From Methylicorpusculum sp. (GTDB lineage Bacteria; Pseudomonadota; Gammaproteobacteria; Methylococcales; Methylomonadaceae), in assembly GCF_030651835.1 (NCBI RefSeq), contig NZ_JAUSBX010000022.1:1-44962 (forward strand): a DNA stretch of 44,962 nt, given 5' to 3'. Each line of letters begins with the position of its first letter. The first letter of the stretch is position 1. Both the position numbers and the translations under genes were made by a program. Below, in pieces: positions 18,208 through 26,835 of the stretch. Below the pieces are notes generated by a model. That model made no database searches, was not told where the DNA came from, and saw only the letters and a list, made by a program, of their open reading frames with translations.

Positions 18208-19550
18208 TGGTGGTGTTGTGGACTGATGCTTTAATCTATTTGCTGCTGATTTGCGGTGCAGGGTTTTGGTTTTGTGTACGAGGAAGGGCGACCATGCAGC
18301 GACCTATCCGAAAAGTGGGTCGAAGCAAAACCGGCATGGTGTCGTTAACTGTATTGCTGCTGTTTGTCTGCATAGGTTTATTGGATTCAATACACTTTAG
18401 AACCGATGAGGAGCGTTCCAATGAGATCATCAGTTTATTAGATTATTGGGCGTCACCGATTCGTCAAAACTCAGAAAAAACCTATTCGGCGCCTTTTTCC
18501 GCGTATTTGTTCGGTAAGGAATTAATGGTCGTAGATGAGGGTGCGCAGGTATGGGGGTATCCGCGTCTCAAGCATGGAGCTGCGCATCTGGCTGATCCTG
18601 ACAGTGACTTAGCGAGCGATGTACTGCTTAAAACCGTAACAGGCTTGGCAGAAGGGTTTGTATTTTCTTTGCTGCCTCTGAGTTTGTTGTGGTTGTCCGT
18701 GCGTAAGCAAGAAGATGCCTGGCTAAAACAATCAACAGGAAAGACGGTGATTATTGTTGTGGTGGTTTTGATCTCGCTGGTTTTTACGGCCATTGAGTTA
18801 TCAGCTCATTATCATATTTTAGGCACCGATAAAGTCGGGGAAGATGTGTTTTATCAGGCGGTCAAAAGTATCCGGACCGGACTTGTGATAGGAACACTGA
18901 CTACCCTGGTCATGCTGCCTTTGGCGATAGTTTTCGGTATATTGGCCGGGTTTTTTCATGGTTGGCTGGATGATGTCATCCAGTATATCTATACGACCCT
19001 CAATTCAATTCCTGGGGTTTTGCTGATAGCCGCGTCCATCCTGATGGTGCAAGTCTATATGGCCAATCATCCCGATGATTTCACCAGTTTGATTGTCAGA
19101 GCGGATATGCGCTTACTGTTTTTGTGTCTGATTTTAGGCGTGACCAGTTGGACGGGCTTATGCCGAATGCTGCGCGCCGAAACTTTAAAGCTGCGAGAAA
19201 TGGAATATGTGCAAGCTGCCAGAGCTTTGGGTGTTAAGCAGGGGATGATTTTATACAAGCATATCCTGCCTAATGTCATGCACATTATCATCATTTCCGT
19301 AGTGCTTGATTTCAGTTCTTTGGTGCTGGCTGAAGCGGTTTTGTCCTATATCAATATCGGTGTCGATCCTACGACGTACAGTTGGGGCAATATGATTAAC
19401 GGTGCCCGGCTTGAGATGGCCCGCGAGCCCGCCGTGTGGTGGTCTCTAGCGGCCGCTTTCCTGTTTATGTTTACCTTGGTACTGGCTGCAAATTTATTTG
19501 CCGATACGGTCAGGGATGCTTTTGATCCTAGGCGGGCTGAACATGAGTAA
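18207..19550 (+). CDS. Peptide ABC importer permease, DppC/OppC type, enlarged
   Basis: 447 residues, clearly longer than OppC (302) or YejE (341). The extra length is N-terminal: about 220 residues with several hydrophobic spans and a hydrophilic loop before the conserved core. The core starts near HYHILGTDKVGEDVFYQ, the usual HxLGTDxxGRD region of this family, and contains the ATPase-contact loop EYVQAARALGVKQGMILYKH. The start ATG overlaps the previous stop by one base. The end overlaps the ATPase start by eight bases, showing tight translational coupling. Confidence 0.87.
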   Translation: MVVLWTDALIYLLLICGAGFWFCVRGRATMQRPIRKVGRSKTGMVSLTVLLLFVCIGLLDSIHFRTDEERSNEIISLLDYWASPIRQNSEKTYSAPFSAYLFGKELMVVDEGAQVWGYPRLKHGAAHLADPDSDLASDVLLKTVTGLAEGFVFSLLPLSLLWLSVRKQEDAWLKQSTGKTVIIVVVVLISLVFTAIELSAHYHILGTDKVGEDVFYQAVKSIRTGLVIGTLTTLVMLPLAIVFGILAGFFHGWLDDVIQYIYTTLNSIPGVLLIAASILMVQVYMANHPDDFTSLIVRADMRLLFLCLILGVTSWTGLCRMLRAETLKLREMEYVQAARALGVKQGMILYKHILPNVMHIIIISVVLDFSSLVLAEAVLSYINIGVDPTTYSWGNMINGARLEMAREPAVWWSLAAAFLFMFTLVLAANLFADTVRDAFDPRRAEHE

Positions 19551-21144
19551 ACCGGTTTTGCAGGTCAATAATCTGAGTGTTGTGTTTGGCCGTGATCAAA
19601 AAGTCGTTGACGGTGTCAGCTTCGAGATTGCGCAGGGAGAAACATTCGCTTTGGTGGGTGAGTCGGGATCCGGAAAGTCACTTACCGCTTTGTCTGTGTT
19701 GCGCTTGCTGCCGCGCAATGCAAAACTGACGGCAAGATCCATTAAACTCGGCGACCTTGATCTGATGGCTATGGCTGAGTTTGATTTATGCCGCGTCAGA
19801 GGGCGGCGTATTGCTCTGATCTTTCAGGACCCCATGTCATCCTTGAATCCGGTTCTGACTATCGGCCGGCAAATAGAAGAGGTGCTGGAAATACATCAGT
19901 CTTTATCTGCCAATGCCATCAAGTCCAGGGTGGTTGAATTGCTGAAAATGGTTGAGCTCCCCAATCCCGATGCGCGTATGGGGGATTTTCCGCATCAGCT
20001 ATCGGGTGGACAGCGTCAGCGGGTCATGATCGCCATCGCTTTGGCAGGAAATCCTGAGCTATTGATTGCCGATGAGCCCACTACGGCTTTGGACGTCACC
20101 ATTCAAGCGCAGATTCTTGATCTGTTGAAATCGATACAAAAACAAACCGGCATGGCTTTATTATTAATCAGCCATGATTTGGCGTTGGTGTCGAACCGGG
20201 CAGACCGGATTGCGGTGATGCAGCAAGGCAAGATCGTCGAGACCGGTAAAAGTAGTTCGCTTTTTAAGCGGCCGACGCATCTTTATACGCAAAAATTGAT
20301 GGCCGCATTGCCATTATTGGAACACAGCATCAGGACGGATAAGCCTGGCAGTGAGGTGGTGTGCAGGATAGAAAACTTTAAGGTCTATTATCCGATACGA
20401 AAAGGTGTTTTTAAGCGCGTGGTTGATCATGTCAAAGCGGTCGATGATGTCAGTTTTGATATTCAACGCGGCAAAACGCTGGCCTTGGTCGGGGAGTCGG
20501 GATGCGGTAAAACGACATTGGGCAAAGCCTTGCTCAATTTGATTCCGGTAACCGCAGGCAGGGTTTTACTGGATGGCATTGAAATTAACCGCTTAAGCGG
20601 AGAAGTCTTGAGAAAAAAGCGGGCCGAGGTCCAGATTGTCTTTCAAGATCCTTTTTCATCGATGAATCCACGAATGCTGGTCGGAGAGATCATTGAAGAA
20701 GGGATAAAGGCTTTACGTCCCGAAATCGATAACATTGAAAGACAGCGTCGCGTGTTTGAACTGCTCAGACAAGTCGATTTACCGGAAGAATCGGCGTATC
20801 GCTATCCGCATGAATTTTCAGGGGGGCAGAGGCAGCGGATTTGTATAGCCAGGGCCTTGGCTGTGGAGCCCAAGCTGATTGTGTGTGATGAGCCGACCAG
20901 TGCGCTGGATGTGTCGGTGCAGGCTCAAATCATTGCATTACTCAAATTGCTGCAACAGCAAAAAGGGATCAGCTATCTGTTTATCACCCATGATCTTGCA
21001 TTAGTGGCGGAAATTGCCGACGATGTTGCCGTCATGTTGGGTGGAAAGATTGTGGAATACGGGCGTGTAGAAAAGGTGTTGATGCATCCTGACCATGTTT
21101 ACACAAAGACGCTGCTTAACGCGGTTCCTCAATTACAGATTTAA
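19543..21144 (+). CDS. Double ATPase of the peptide importer (DppD-DppF fusion, YejF-like)
   Basis: 533 residues with two complete ABC ATPase domains. The first has Walker A GESGSGKS at 39-46 and signature LSGGQRQRV. The second has GESGCGKTT near 325 and signature FSGGQRQRI. Both have Walker B and switch histidines (ISHDLALV, ITHDLALV). Such fusion is seen in YejF and GsiA. It powers uptake through the two permeases on the cytoplasmic face. The ATG at 19543 sits inside the end of the permease gene (ATGAGTAA); a 45-base longer open frame upstream is not needed. A terminator follows at 21195. Confidence 0.93.
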   Translation: MSKPVLQVNNLSVVFGRDQKVVDGVSFEIAQGETFALVGESGSGKSLTALSVLRLLPRNAKLTARSIKLGDLDLMAMAEFDLCRVRGRRIALIFQDPMSSLNPVLTIGRQIEEVLEIHQSLSANAIKSRVVELLKMVELPNPDARMGDFPHQLSGGQRQRVMIAIALAGNPELLIADEPTTALDVTIQAQILDLLKSIQKQTGMALLLISHDLALVSNRADRIAVMQQGKIVETGKSSSLFKRPTHLYTQKLMAALPLLEHSIRTDKPGSEVVCRIENFKVYYPIRKGVFKRVVDHVKAVDDVSFDIQRGKTLALVGESGCGKTTLGKALLNLIPVTAGRVLLDGIEINRLSGEVLRKKRAEVQIVFQDPFSSMNPRMLVGEIIEEGIKALRPEIDNIERQRRVFELLRQVDLPEESAYRYPHEFSGGQRQRICIARALAVEPKLIVCDEPTSALDVSVQAQIIALLKLLQQQKGISYLFITHDLALVAEIADDVAVMLGGKIVEYGRVEKVLMHPDHVYTKTLLNAVPQLQI

Positions 21145-21194
21145 GGTGTGATCTGCTTTTCGAAGGGCAGATAGATAACTGATTAGGGCTTATG

Positions 21195-21221
21195 GGCCGG
21201 GTTTGTTGACCCGGCCTTTTT
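21195..21221 (+). terminator. Intrinsic terminator of the peptide ABC operon
   Basis: GGCCGGGT pairs with ACCCGGCC across a 6-base loop, followed by five Ts. It sits between the convergent ABC operon and mltD, 50 bases after the ATPase stop. Confidence 0.92.
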
Positions 21222-21240
21222 CACTTAAGCTTTGTCAAGA

Positions 21241-23007
21241 TCAAGTATTGCCCAAGACGACTTTTAATTCATTTCCTGCTTTAAGGTTTTTAGCATTGCT
21301 GGGATTCCATTTAACCAAGTCAGAGACAGGGACATTAAATTTCTTGGAAATCTGGCTCAGCGAATCACCCGGTTTGATTTTATATTGGACTTGTTTGTTT
21401 ACCGGTTTTAAGACCGATTTTGCATTGGCCAATGTTTTCACTTTTGATGAGGATGGTTTGGCAGCGCTTTGTTTTGTTACAAGCTGAGTAGGCGCTGTAG
21501 TCTTATTAGCTTCTGATTTGCCTGGATTTTTTATAACCAGTTTTTGACCGGCTTTGATAGGTGAGCCTGGTTTTAGGTTATTCCACTTGGCTAAATCATC
21601 GGCACTGACAGAGTACTCCTGAGTGATGCGCCAGAAGGTTTGGCCTTTTGTTACGGTATGAGCGACTTGCTTAGCCGTTTGTGCAGTAATTGGCTTTTGG
21701 CTGGATGCTTCTTTATGGATGATATTAGCTGAGCCTGGTAACGAAAGCGTTTTGCCTGTCTGTATATGAGAGGCATTGGTTAAGCCGTTAGCCTTCAGCA
21801 AAGCACTGACGGTGATACCGTGTTTATTAGCAATCACGCTTAAGGTTTCACCCCGTTTGACAACATGCTTCTCGGCTTTTTTGGTGCTGGCCGGGATTTG
21901 AGTCTTTATGGTTTTAGCGGCTACCGGCTCATCTTGCTCCCGTTCATCGTAGCTGGAAACTCTGTCGTTAACGGAGAGTTGGGCGAGGTTCTGCCTGAAC
22001 AATTCTGCCTGATTGACAGGAATTAACAAGCGGTTAGGGCCGTTAGAGGTGGTTCTGTTCTTTTTAAACGCTGGATTGAGTTTGACTATTTCTTCCATGG
22101 AAGTGTTAGCCAGTTCGGCGGCCTTTCTAAGATCCAGCGGCGAATCGACATTGACGACTTCAAAATAAGGTTCGTCAGGAATATTCTGTAAAGGAATATT
22201 ATAAAGCTCAGGATTAGCAAATATTTTAGCGACTGCAATTAATCTTGGCACGTAATTAAAGGTTTCATTGGGCATTCTTAATGACCAATAGTCAGTTGGC
22301 AGGTCATTAGCCATGTTTCTGTCAATGGACTTTTGAACATTGCCCTTGCCCCAGTTGTAGGATGCAAGTGCCAGCAGCCAATCACCATCAAAGTTTTCGC
22401 CCAGGTCTTTTAAAAACTGGGTGGCCGCTTGAGTGGATGCATACACATCGCGTCTGCCGTCATACCAACTGTTTTGTTTTAAACCGTAAAGGCGTCCTGT
22501 TTCGGGGATAAATTGCCATAAACCGGATGCCTGAGCCGATGAGTTGGCGTTCGGACGAAATGCACTTTCCACGATGGGTAGAAGCGCCAGTTCCCCAGGT
22601 ATATTTTTTGACTCGATTTCTTCAAGTATCAAATGAAGATAAGGTTCAGCTCGTTGTTGAACTCTGACTAAATATTCAGGGTTTTTTATAAACCAGTTGA
22701 TTTCTTTTTCTATGCGTTCGTTCTCAACTTCAGGCAATGCATAGAGCGAAACCAGTCTATCCCAAATGCTACCCCCTTTTCCTTTAACGTAACCCGCAGA
22801 AGATTTTTTAAAATTTAATTTAGCAAGTTTACGATTAGGGTATTTGGGTCTGACTGTTGGCTTAGCGTAGTAGTCATCATGAGAGATTACAGGTGGTTTT
22901 ACACTTTGACTCAAACTGTCATTTGCCGTGTGCGAAGTACATCCCGCAGTGGTCATAATCAAAAGCGATAAAATCGGCAATGACCTGTTAGAATTAATCT
23001 TAATCAT
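21241..23007 (-). CDS. mltD: Membrane-bound lytic murein transglycosylase D with three LysM domains
   Basis: 588 residues (E. coli MltD has 452, with two LysM). It has a lipoprotein signal with Cys23 (IMTTAGC). The SLT domain covers about 110-260, with catalytic Glu147 in LLPIVESAF, then SGLWQFIPETGRLYGL and ALASYNWGKGNV. Three LysM peptidoglycan-binding motifs are visible in the C-terminal half, starting at HVVKRGETLS, HTVTKGQTFW and VQYKIKPGDSLS, separated by Ser/Thr/Lys-rich linkers. It cleaves glycan strands to 1,6-anhydro products at the outer membrane's inner face. It is divergent from a yafS-like gene, as in E. coli, where mltD neighbours yafS-rnhA-dnaQ. Confidence 0.93.
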   Translation of the reverse strand: MIKINSNRSLPILSLLIMTTAGCTSHTANDSLSQSVKPPVISHDDYYAKPTVRPKYPNRKLAKLNFKKSSAGYVKGKGGSIWDRLVSLYALPEVENERIEKEINWFIKNPEYLVRVQQRAEPYLHLILEEIESKNIPGELALLPIVESAFRPNANSSAQASGLWQFIPETGRLYGLKQNSWYDGRRDVYASTQAATQFLKDLGENFDGDWLLALASYNWGKGNVQKSIDRNMANDLPTDYWSLRMPNETFNYVPRLIAVAKIFANPELYNIPLQNIPDEPYFEVVNVDSPLDLRKAAELANTSMEEIVKLNPAFKKNRTTSNGPNRLLIPVNQAELFRQNLAQLSVNDRVSSYDEREQDEPVAAKTIKTQIPASTKKAEKHVVKRGETLSVIANKHGITVSALLKANGLTNASHIQTGKTLSLPGSANIIHKEASSQKPITAQTAKQVAHTVTKGQTFWRITQEYSVSADDLAKWNNLKPGSPIKAGQKLVIKNPGKSEANKTTAPTQLVTKQSAAKPSSSKVKTLANAKSVLKPVNKQVQYKIKPGDSLSQISKKFNVPVSDLVKWNPSNAKNLKAGNELKVVLGNT

Positions 23008-23093
23008 ATCATTTATACTTTTTTACCAAGGAAACCGATAGTATAGCCGTTTTTGTTTGAAATTCATCGTATTTCGCATTTTGAGACTCCTGT

Positions 23094-23807
23094 ATGAAGC
23101 GTAATTTTTTATTCGGCTGGTATCAAACGCCAAGAGGAAAGCTCTTGCTAGATGTCGAAGCTTCTTTTATAAAGCGTTCAATAACAGTGAGTTGCAAGCA
23201 AAAAATATTGCAAATAGGTGGGTTGGGCTGGGAAGAAGAGTTTATCGACTGCGACTTATATGATGTTGCAATTCTCGATGTAAACGGCTTGGGATGCCCA
23301 AAAGCGAAGAAATTAAGAGCAAAATCCTATGCTTTGCCTATTCAAAGCGAAAGTATCGATCTGATTTTGTTGCCGCACCTGCTGGAATTTGATACTCATC
23401 GCTTTGAAACCATGCGCGAAATTGAACGGGTATTAAAACCGGAAGGTCACTTGGTCATAATCAATTTTAATCCCTGGAGCTTTTGGGTGCGTTATCAGTA
23501 TTTATGGGAAATCAGATTGGCGGATTCAATTTTGGGGCACTTCATCAGTAAAAAAAGAGTATTGGACTGGTTGCGCTTGCTTAATTTTGAGGCGAAAGCG
23601 ATTTCCGATCTGACCATCGATAAAGATAAGCCCAGACCCATCGATGCCGAAGGTGGATTTGTTTCTTTGTTTGCCACATCGTATGCAATTAGAGCGATTA
23701 AGCGGCGCTACAATATCATTCCTTTTAATCCTGTTACCGTTAAAAAATCAGGTTTTGCGATTGCCGGTAATATGGAATCCTCGCAAAGATCTCAAGATAA
23801 TGTCTGA
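23094..23807 (+). CDS. SAM-dependent methyltransferase, YafS-like
   Basis: 237 residues. Class I methyltransferase features are [13 protein letters not shown] (motif I, with GGLG in place of GxGxG), a [19 protein letters not shown] stretch (motif III-IV) and [16 protein letters not shown] (motif VI). Position and order (mltD divergent, then this gene, rnhA, dnaQ) match E. coli yafS, whose substrate is not established. Its last eight bases overlap rnhA, so the two are translated together. The degenerate glycine motif could mean weak SAM binding. The substrate cannot be predicted. Confidence 0.82.
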   Translation: MKRNFLFGWYQTPRGKLLLDVEASFIKRSITVSCKQKILQIGGLGWEEEFIDCDLYDVAILDVNGLGCPKAKKLRAKSYALPIQSESIDLILLPHLLEFDTHRFETMREIERVLKPEGHLVIINFNPWSFWVRYQYLWEIRLADSILGHFISKKRVLDWLRLLNFEAKAISDLTIDKDKPRPIDAEGGFVSLFATSYAIRAIKRRYNIIPFNPVTVKKSGFAIAGNMESSQRSQDNV

Positions 23808-24252
23808 ATCAGTCATTATTTATACCGACGGAGCCTGCAAGGGCAATCCTGGGCCGGGAGGTTGGGGCGTTATCCTGGCCTATAAGGGAAAAGAAAAAGA
23901 GTTGCATGGCGGTGAGGCTTTGACAACCAATAACCGTATGGAACTCATGGCGGCCATTAAGGCGCTGGAGGAGCTTAGTCGCCCTTGCCAGGTAGTATTA
24001 AATACCGATTCCAAATATGTTCTTCAAGGCATTACCGAATGGCTACCCAACTGGAAAAAAAGAGGGTGGAAAACCGCGGCTAAAAAACCGGTCAAAAATG
24101 AAGATTTATGGCGCAGGCTTGATCAGGCGCTTATTCAGCATAAGGTGGAATGGCGGTGGATAAAGGGCCATTCCGGTGATCCCGGCAATGATAGAGCCGA
24201 TCAACTCGCTAATCTGGGTATTGAATCACTCAAGCAAACATTTACTGGATAG
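23800..24252 (+). CDS. rnhA: Ribonuclease HI
   Basis: 150 residues (E. coli has 155). All catalytic residues are in place with E. coli numbering: Asp10, Glu48, Asp70, His124 and Asp134. The basic handle ([20 protein letters not shown], 81-100) is present. It removes the RNA strand of RNA-DNA hybrids, including primers and R-loops. The ATG at 23800 overlaps the previous gene by eight bases (ATGTCTGA); an open frame extends further upstream but lies within the methyltransferase gene. Confidence 0.97.
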   Translation: MSESVIIYTDGACKGNPGPGGWGVILAYKGKEKELHGGEALTTNNRMELMAAIKALEELSRPCQVVLNTDSKYVLQGITEWLPNWKKRGWKTAAKKPVKNEDLWRRLDQALIQHKVEWRWIKGHSGDPGNDRADQLANLGIESLKQTFTG

Positions 24253-24328
24253 GGCTCTTTAGGCGGGTTAAATTTAAACGACAGTACTCATTACTGTTTT
24301 GACTAAAACACTCAATTTTTAAGCAACA

Positions 24329-24997
24329 ATGACAAGCACTTTAGACTATGTAGAACAATTGCCCGAATCGGTTCATCGTTACTCCATTATATGGATTCAT
24401 GGATTGGGCGCCGATGGTCATGACTTTGCGGGCATAACACCTGCGCTGGATCTCCATGAGGCTGGCGTGCATTTTATTTTCCCTCATGCTCCGTTGCAAC
24501 CGGTTACGATCAATGGCGGAATGGTCATGCGTGCCTGGTATGACATCCTGGAAATGACGTTGACCCGGAAAGTCGATGAACAAGGCATTTACGCTTCATC
24601 TGAAGCCATCCATGAGCTGATCCAAATGGAAATCAATAAAGGGATTCCTTCTGAAAATATAGTGCTCGCCGGATTTTCACAAGGCGGCGTCATTGCCTTG
24701 CATGCAGGTCTGCGTTTCCCGCAAAAACTGGGCGGCATTGTGGCGCTGTCGACGTATTTACCGACCATTACCCAGCTTGAAACCGAAGCCTGTGAAACAA
24801 ACAAAACCACGCCGATATTGATGGTGCATGGTACCGCAGATCCTGTGGTCGAGATTCAAGCGGGCAAAATGGCGCGTGACGGTTTAGTCGCGTTGGGTTA
24901 TCCGGTTCAATGGCTGGAATTTGGGATGCAGCACGAAGTGATTTATCAGGAAATTGAGGCGATCAAAAAATTCATAAAACAGTGTTTCAATCAGTGA
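24329..24997 (+). CDS. Carboxylesterase / phospholipase family alpha/beta hydrolase
   Basis: 222 residues, the size of the EstB/YpfH (PF02230) group. The triad is Ser117 (GFSQGG), Asp171 (HGTADPVV) and His202 (MQHEV), and the oxyanion motif WIHGLGADGHDF is at 22-33. It is expected to be a cytoplasmic esterase acting on short acyl chains or lysophospholipids; the natural substrate is unknown. It lies between rnhA and dnaQ, which are adjacent in E. coli, so it is an insertion relative to that order. Only 10 bases separate it from dnaQ. Confidence 0.9.
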   Translation: MTSTLDYVEQLPESVHRYSIIWIHGLGADGHDFAGITPALDLHEAGVHFIFPHAPLQPVTINGGMVMRAWYDILEMTLTRKVDEQGIYASSEAIHELIQMEINKGIPSENIVLAGFSQGGVIALHAGLRFPQKLGGIVALSTYLPTITQLETEACETNKTTPILMVHGTADPVVEIQAGKMARDGLVALGYPVQWLEFGMQHEVIYQEIEAIKKFIKQCFNQ

Positions 24998-25007
24998 GGC
25001 GGTTTCG

Positions 25008-25709
25008 ATGAGCAGACAAGTCGTACTCGATACCGAAACGACCGGATTAAATCCTCAGGAAGGCCATCGGATCATTGAAATCGGTTGTGTTGAATTGGTC
25101 AACCGGCGCTTAACCGGGCGGCATTTTCATGTCTATATCAATCCGCAACGCGTGATTGATAGCGGCGCAATTGAAGTGCATGGTATTACCAATGAATTTT
25201 TGAACGATAAACCGTTGTTTACCGACATTGCTGATGATTTCATCCAGTTCATCAAGGAATCAGAACTAATCATCCATAATGCACCTTTCGATGTAGGGTT
25301 TATCAATCACGAATTCGCCTTGCTGGATAAGACGCTCGGCACCGTTAGCCAATACAGCGAAGTATTTGACACCTTGAGTTTTGCCCGCAAAAAGCATCCC
25401 GGACAACGTAATAGCCTGGACGCTCTGTGTAAGCGTTATGGCATTGATAACAGTCATAGAGAGCTGCACGGCGCGTTGCTGGATGCCGAAATTCTTGCCG
25501 AAGTCTATTTATTGATGACCGGGGGGCAATCTTCGCTATTAGAAGAAGCCACGGACAGCCGGCAAGAGCAAACAGATCTGCAAGTCAAACGGGTTTTAGC
25601 TGATCGCAAACCTTTAGCCATTATCTACTGCAATGAAGACGAGCTTCAACAACATCAAGCCCGGTTGGCCGCCATAGAAAAAGCAAGCGGCAATTGTTTG
25701 TGGAAATAG
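25008..25709 (+). CDS. dnaQ: DNA polymerase III epsilon subunit, proofreading exonuclease
   Basis: 233 residues. The DEDDh exonuclease fold is clear: Asp8 and Glu10 in VVLDTETTGL, then HNAPFDVGFIN, and HRELHGALLDAEILAEVY with the last His and Asp. A C-terminal tail of about 50 residues would bind the polymerase alpha subunit. It corrects misincorporated bases in replication. The ATG is preceded by GAGGCGG. It ends the mltD-yafS-rnhA-dnaQ neighbourhood; a repeat-rich gap of 570 bases follows. Confidence 0.95.
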   Translation: MSRQVVLDTETTGLNPQEGHRIIEIGCVELVNRRLTGRHFHVYINPQRVIDSGAIEVHGITNEFLNDKPLFTDIADDFIQFIKESELIIHNAPFDVGFINHEFALLDKTLGTVSQYSEVFDTLSFARKKHPGQRNSLDALCKRYGIDNSHRELHGALLDAEILAEVYLLMTGGQSSLLEEATDSRQEQTDLQVKRVLADRKPLAIIYCNEDELQQHQARLAAIEKASGNCLWK

Positions 25710-25756
25710 CGGTCTGGCATTCGTAACAGAGAGAGTATCTTCACAGGGCAAGGTAG

Positions 25757-25847
25757 GTTGGGTTTGCTCGGAGAGCCTAACCCAACAATCGAAGCATTCA
25801 ATTACGAAATGTTTATCTGTTGGGTTATGGCTATTGCCTCAACCAAC
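25757..25847. repeat. Two GTTGGGTT/AACCCAAC inverted-repeat hairpins (REP-like)
   Basis: The octamer GTTGGGTT at 25757 pairs with AACCCAAC at 25779, with an inner GCTC/GAGC extension. A second GTTGGGTT at 25819 pairs with AACCAAC at 25841. The flanks of both contain similar ATTACGAA words. It resembles the dispersed REP-like hairpins found in many bacterial intergenic regions and lies just after dnaQ. Confidence 0.6.
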
Positions 25848-25932
25848 CAGCATTGATTACGAATTACGTAAGTCCGCTTCATGATCTAAAGTTTCCCAGT
25901 TTTTTCTAGAGTGATCCAGGTGTCCATGGGGA

Positions 25933-26110
25933 TTAATTAAGGCTATGTTCGCTTTAGTAGTTGAAACTACGTCAACGCCGTCATTCCGGCATGGATTGCC
26001 GGAAACCAAGTCACAAGGAGGTGAAAGTCCAACGCCATCCATGGCTTCTGGACCCCGGCAATCCGTGCCGGGGCGACACCAACTATTAACACAAACATAG
26101 CCTTAATTAA
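25933..26110. repeat. 178-bp near-palindromic MITE-like element
   Basis: The outer arms start with a perfect 17-base inverted repeat (TTAATTAAGGCTATGTT) and extend to 31 bases with four mismatches (25933-25963 and 26080-26110). An inner pair matches too: 25980-26002 (GTCATTCCGGCATGGATTG...) and the reverse of 26053-26077 (GTCGCCCCGGCACGGATTG...). The two halves can fold into one long hairpin. It encodes no protein. The pattern fits a non-autonomous miniature element or a composite of REP units. Confidence 0.75.
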
Positions 26111-26183
26111 GGTTATTTTTTACGTTAATAGTTGCCGTCATTCATGCATGGATTGCCGAAATCCAGGTCACAAGGATGTGAAA
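26105..26183 (+). repeat. Third, diverged half-unit of the same repeat
   Basis: It starts with TTAAGG, has TTAATAGTTG, then CCGTCATTC, GCATGGATTGCCG, AATCCAGGTCACAAGGATG and TGAAAA, in the same order and orientation as the left half of the 178-bp element (TTAGTAGTTG ... CCGTCATTCCGGCATGGATTGCCGG ... AAGTCACAAGGAGGTGAAA). The 11-base segment between TAGTTG and CCGTCATT is missing here. It shares the TTAATTAA edge with the palindrome, which suggests tandem or nested insertion. Confidence 0.65.
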
Positions 26184-26279
26184 AATATTTTTTATTACTA
26201 TGATGTCCTTGCCGTTACGCCAAATAATTTTTAATCGAGTCTTATTCTAGGGTTGCCGGGAATTAACCAAACAATCTCC

Positions 26280-26705
26280 ATGAATCCACGTTTCCAACAA
26301 TCTCTGCATCTACAAATCAATCCTTCTCAATGGAAAAAGCGCTTTATCCGCATACTTCATTTACTGGCCCTATCTGCCGTATTTTTGGCTTCATTATCAA
26401 TATGGATTAAGGCTCTGCTGATCCTTTGTTTGGTAGTCAGCAACTTTATCTATTCACACCGGGCAACTGGTCACAAGAACAAATCGGCCGTTAGATATAG
26501 CGATGCAAACAGCTGGCAAATTGATGTCGGTAGTGGGTTTGAGCCCATTCAAATTTGCCCTTCGACGGTAATAACGCCCTGGCTAATCGTGCTTCATTAC
26601 AGCTTGGCCAACCGCAAACATTACTTGCCAATTTTTTGTGATGCACTGGAAACCGCCGATTTTAGAAAATTACTTGTGTTACTTAAAGTCAACGGACTTG
26701 CTTAG
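26280..26705 (+). CDS. YgfX/CptA-like small inner-membrane protein
   Basis: 141 residues from the ATG at 26280; an in-frame TTG 27 bases upstream is less likely. Two adjacent membrane spans (about 25-55, ILHLLALSAVFLASLSIWIKALLILCLVVSNF, here given as one region) are followed by a soluble part with SWQIDVGSGFEPI, STVITPWLIVLHY and a final DFRKLLVLLKV. The size and the pattern of two N-terminal spans, a beta-type domain and terminal FRRLRVLLR-like residues match the YgfX (CptA toxin) family, usually found beside sdhE; no sdhE is seen here. In E. coli YgfX affects cell division proteins. It is a weak but consistent family match. Confidence 0.5.
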   Translation: MNPRFQQSLHLQINPSQWKKRFIRILHLLALSAVFLASLSIWIKALLILCLVVSNFIYSHRATGHKNKSAVRYSDANSWQIDVGSGFEPIQICPSTVITPWLIVLHYSLANRKHYLPIFCDALETADFRKLLVLLKVNGLA

Positions 26706-26835
26706 ACAGGTCAGTGCTTTACGAGATTAAGTGCACGCTGAACTTTTTTATCAAGAAACTGATTAAGAACTGTATAATTGCCCGTTTTTACGGGAAGCCT
26801 GCCCCCGTACCGAATAACCAGAAACTGAGAGCACT

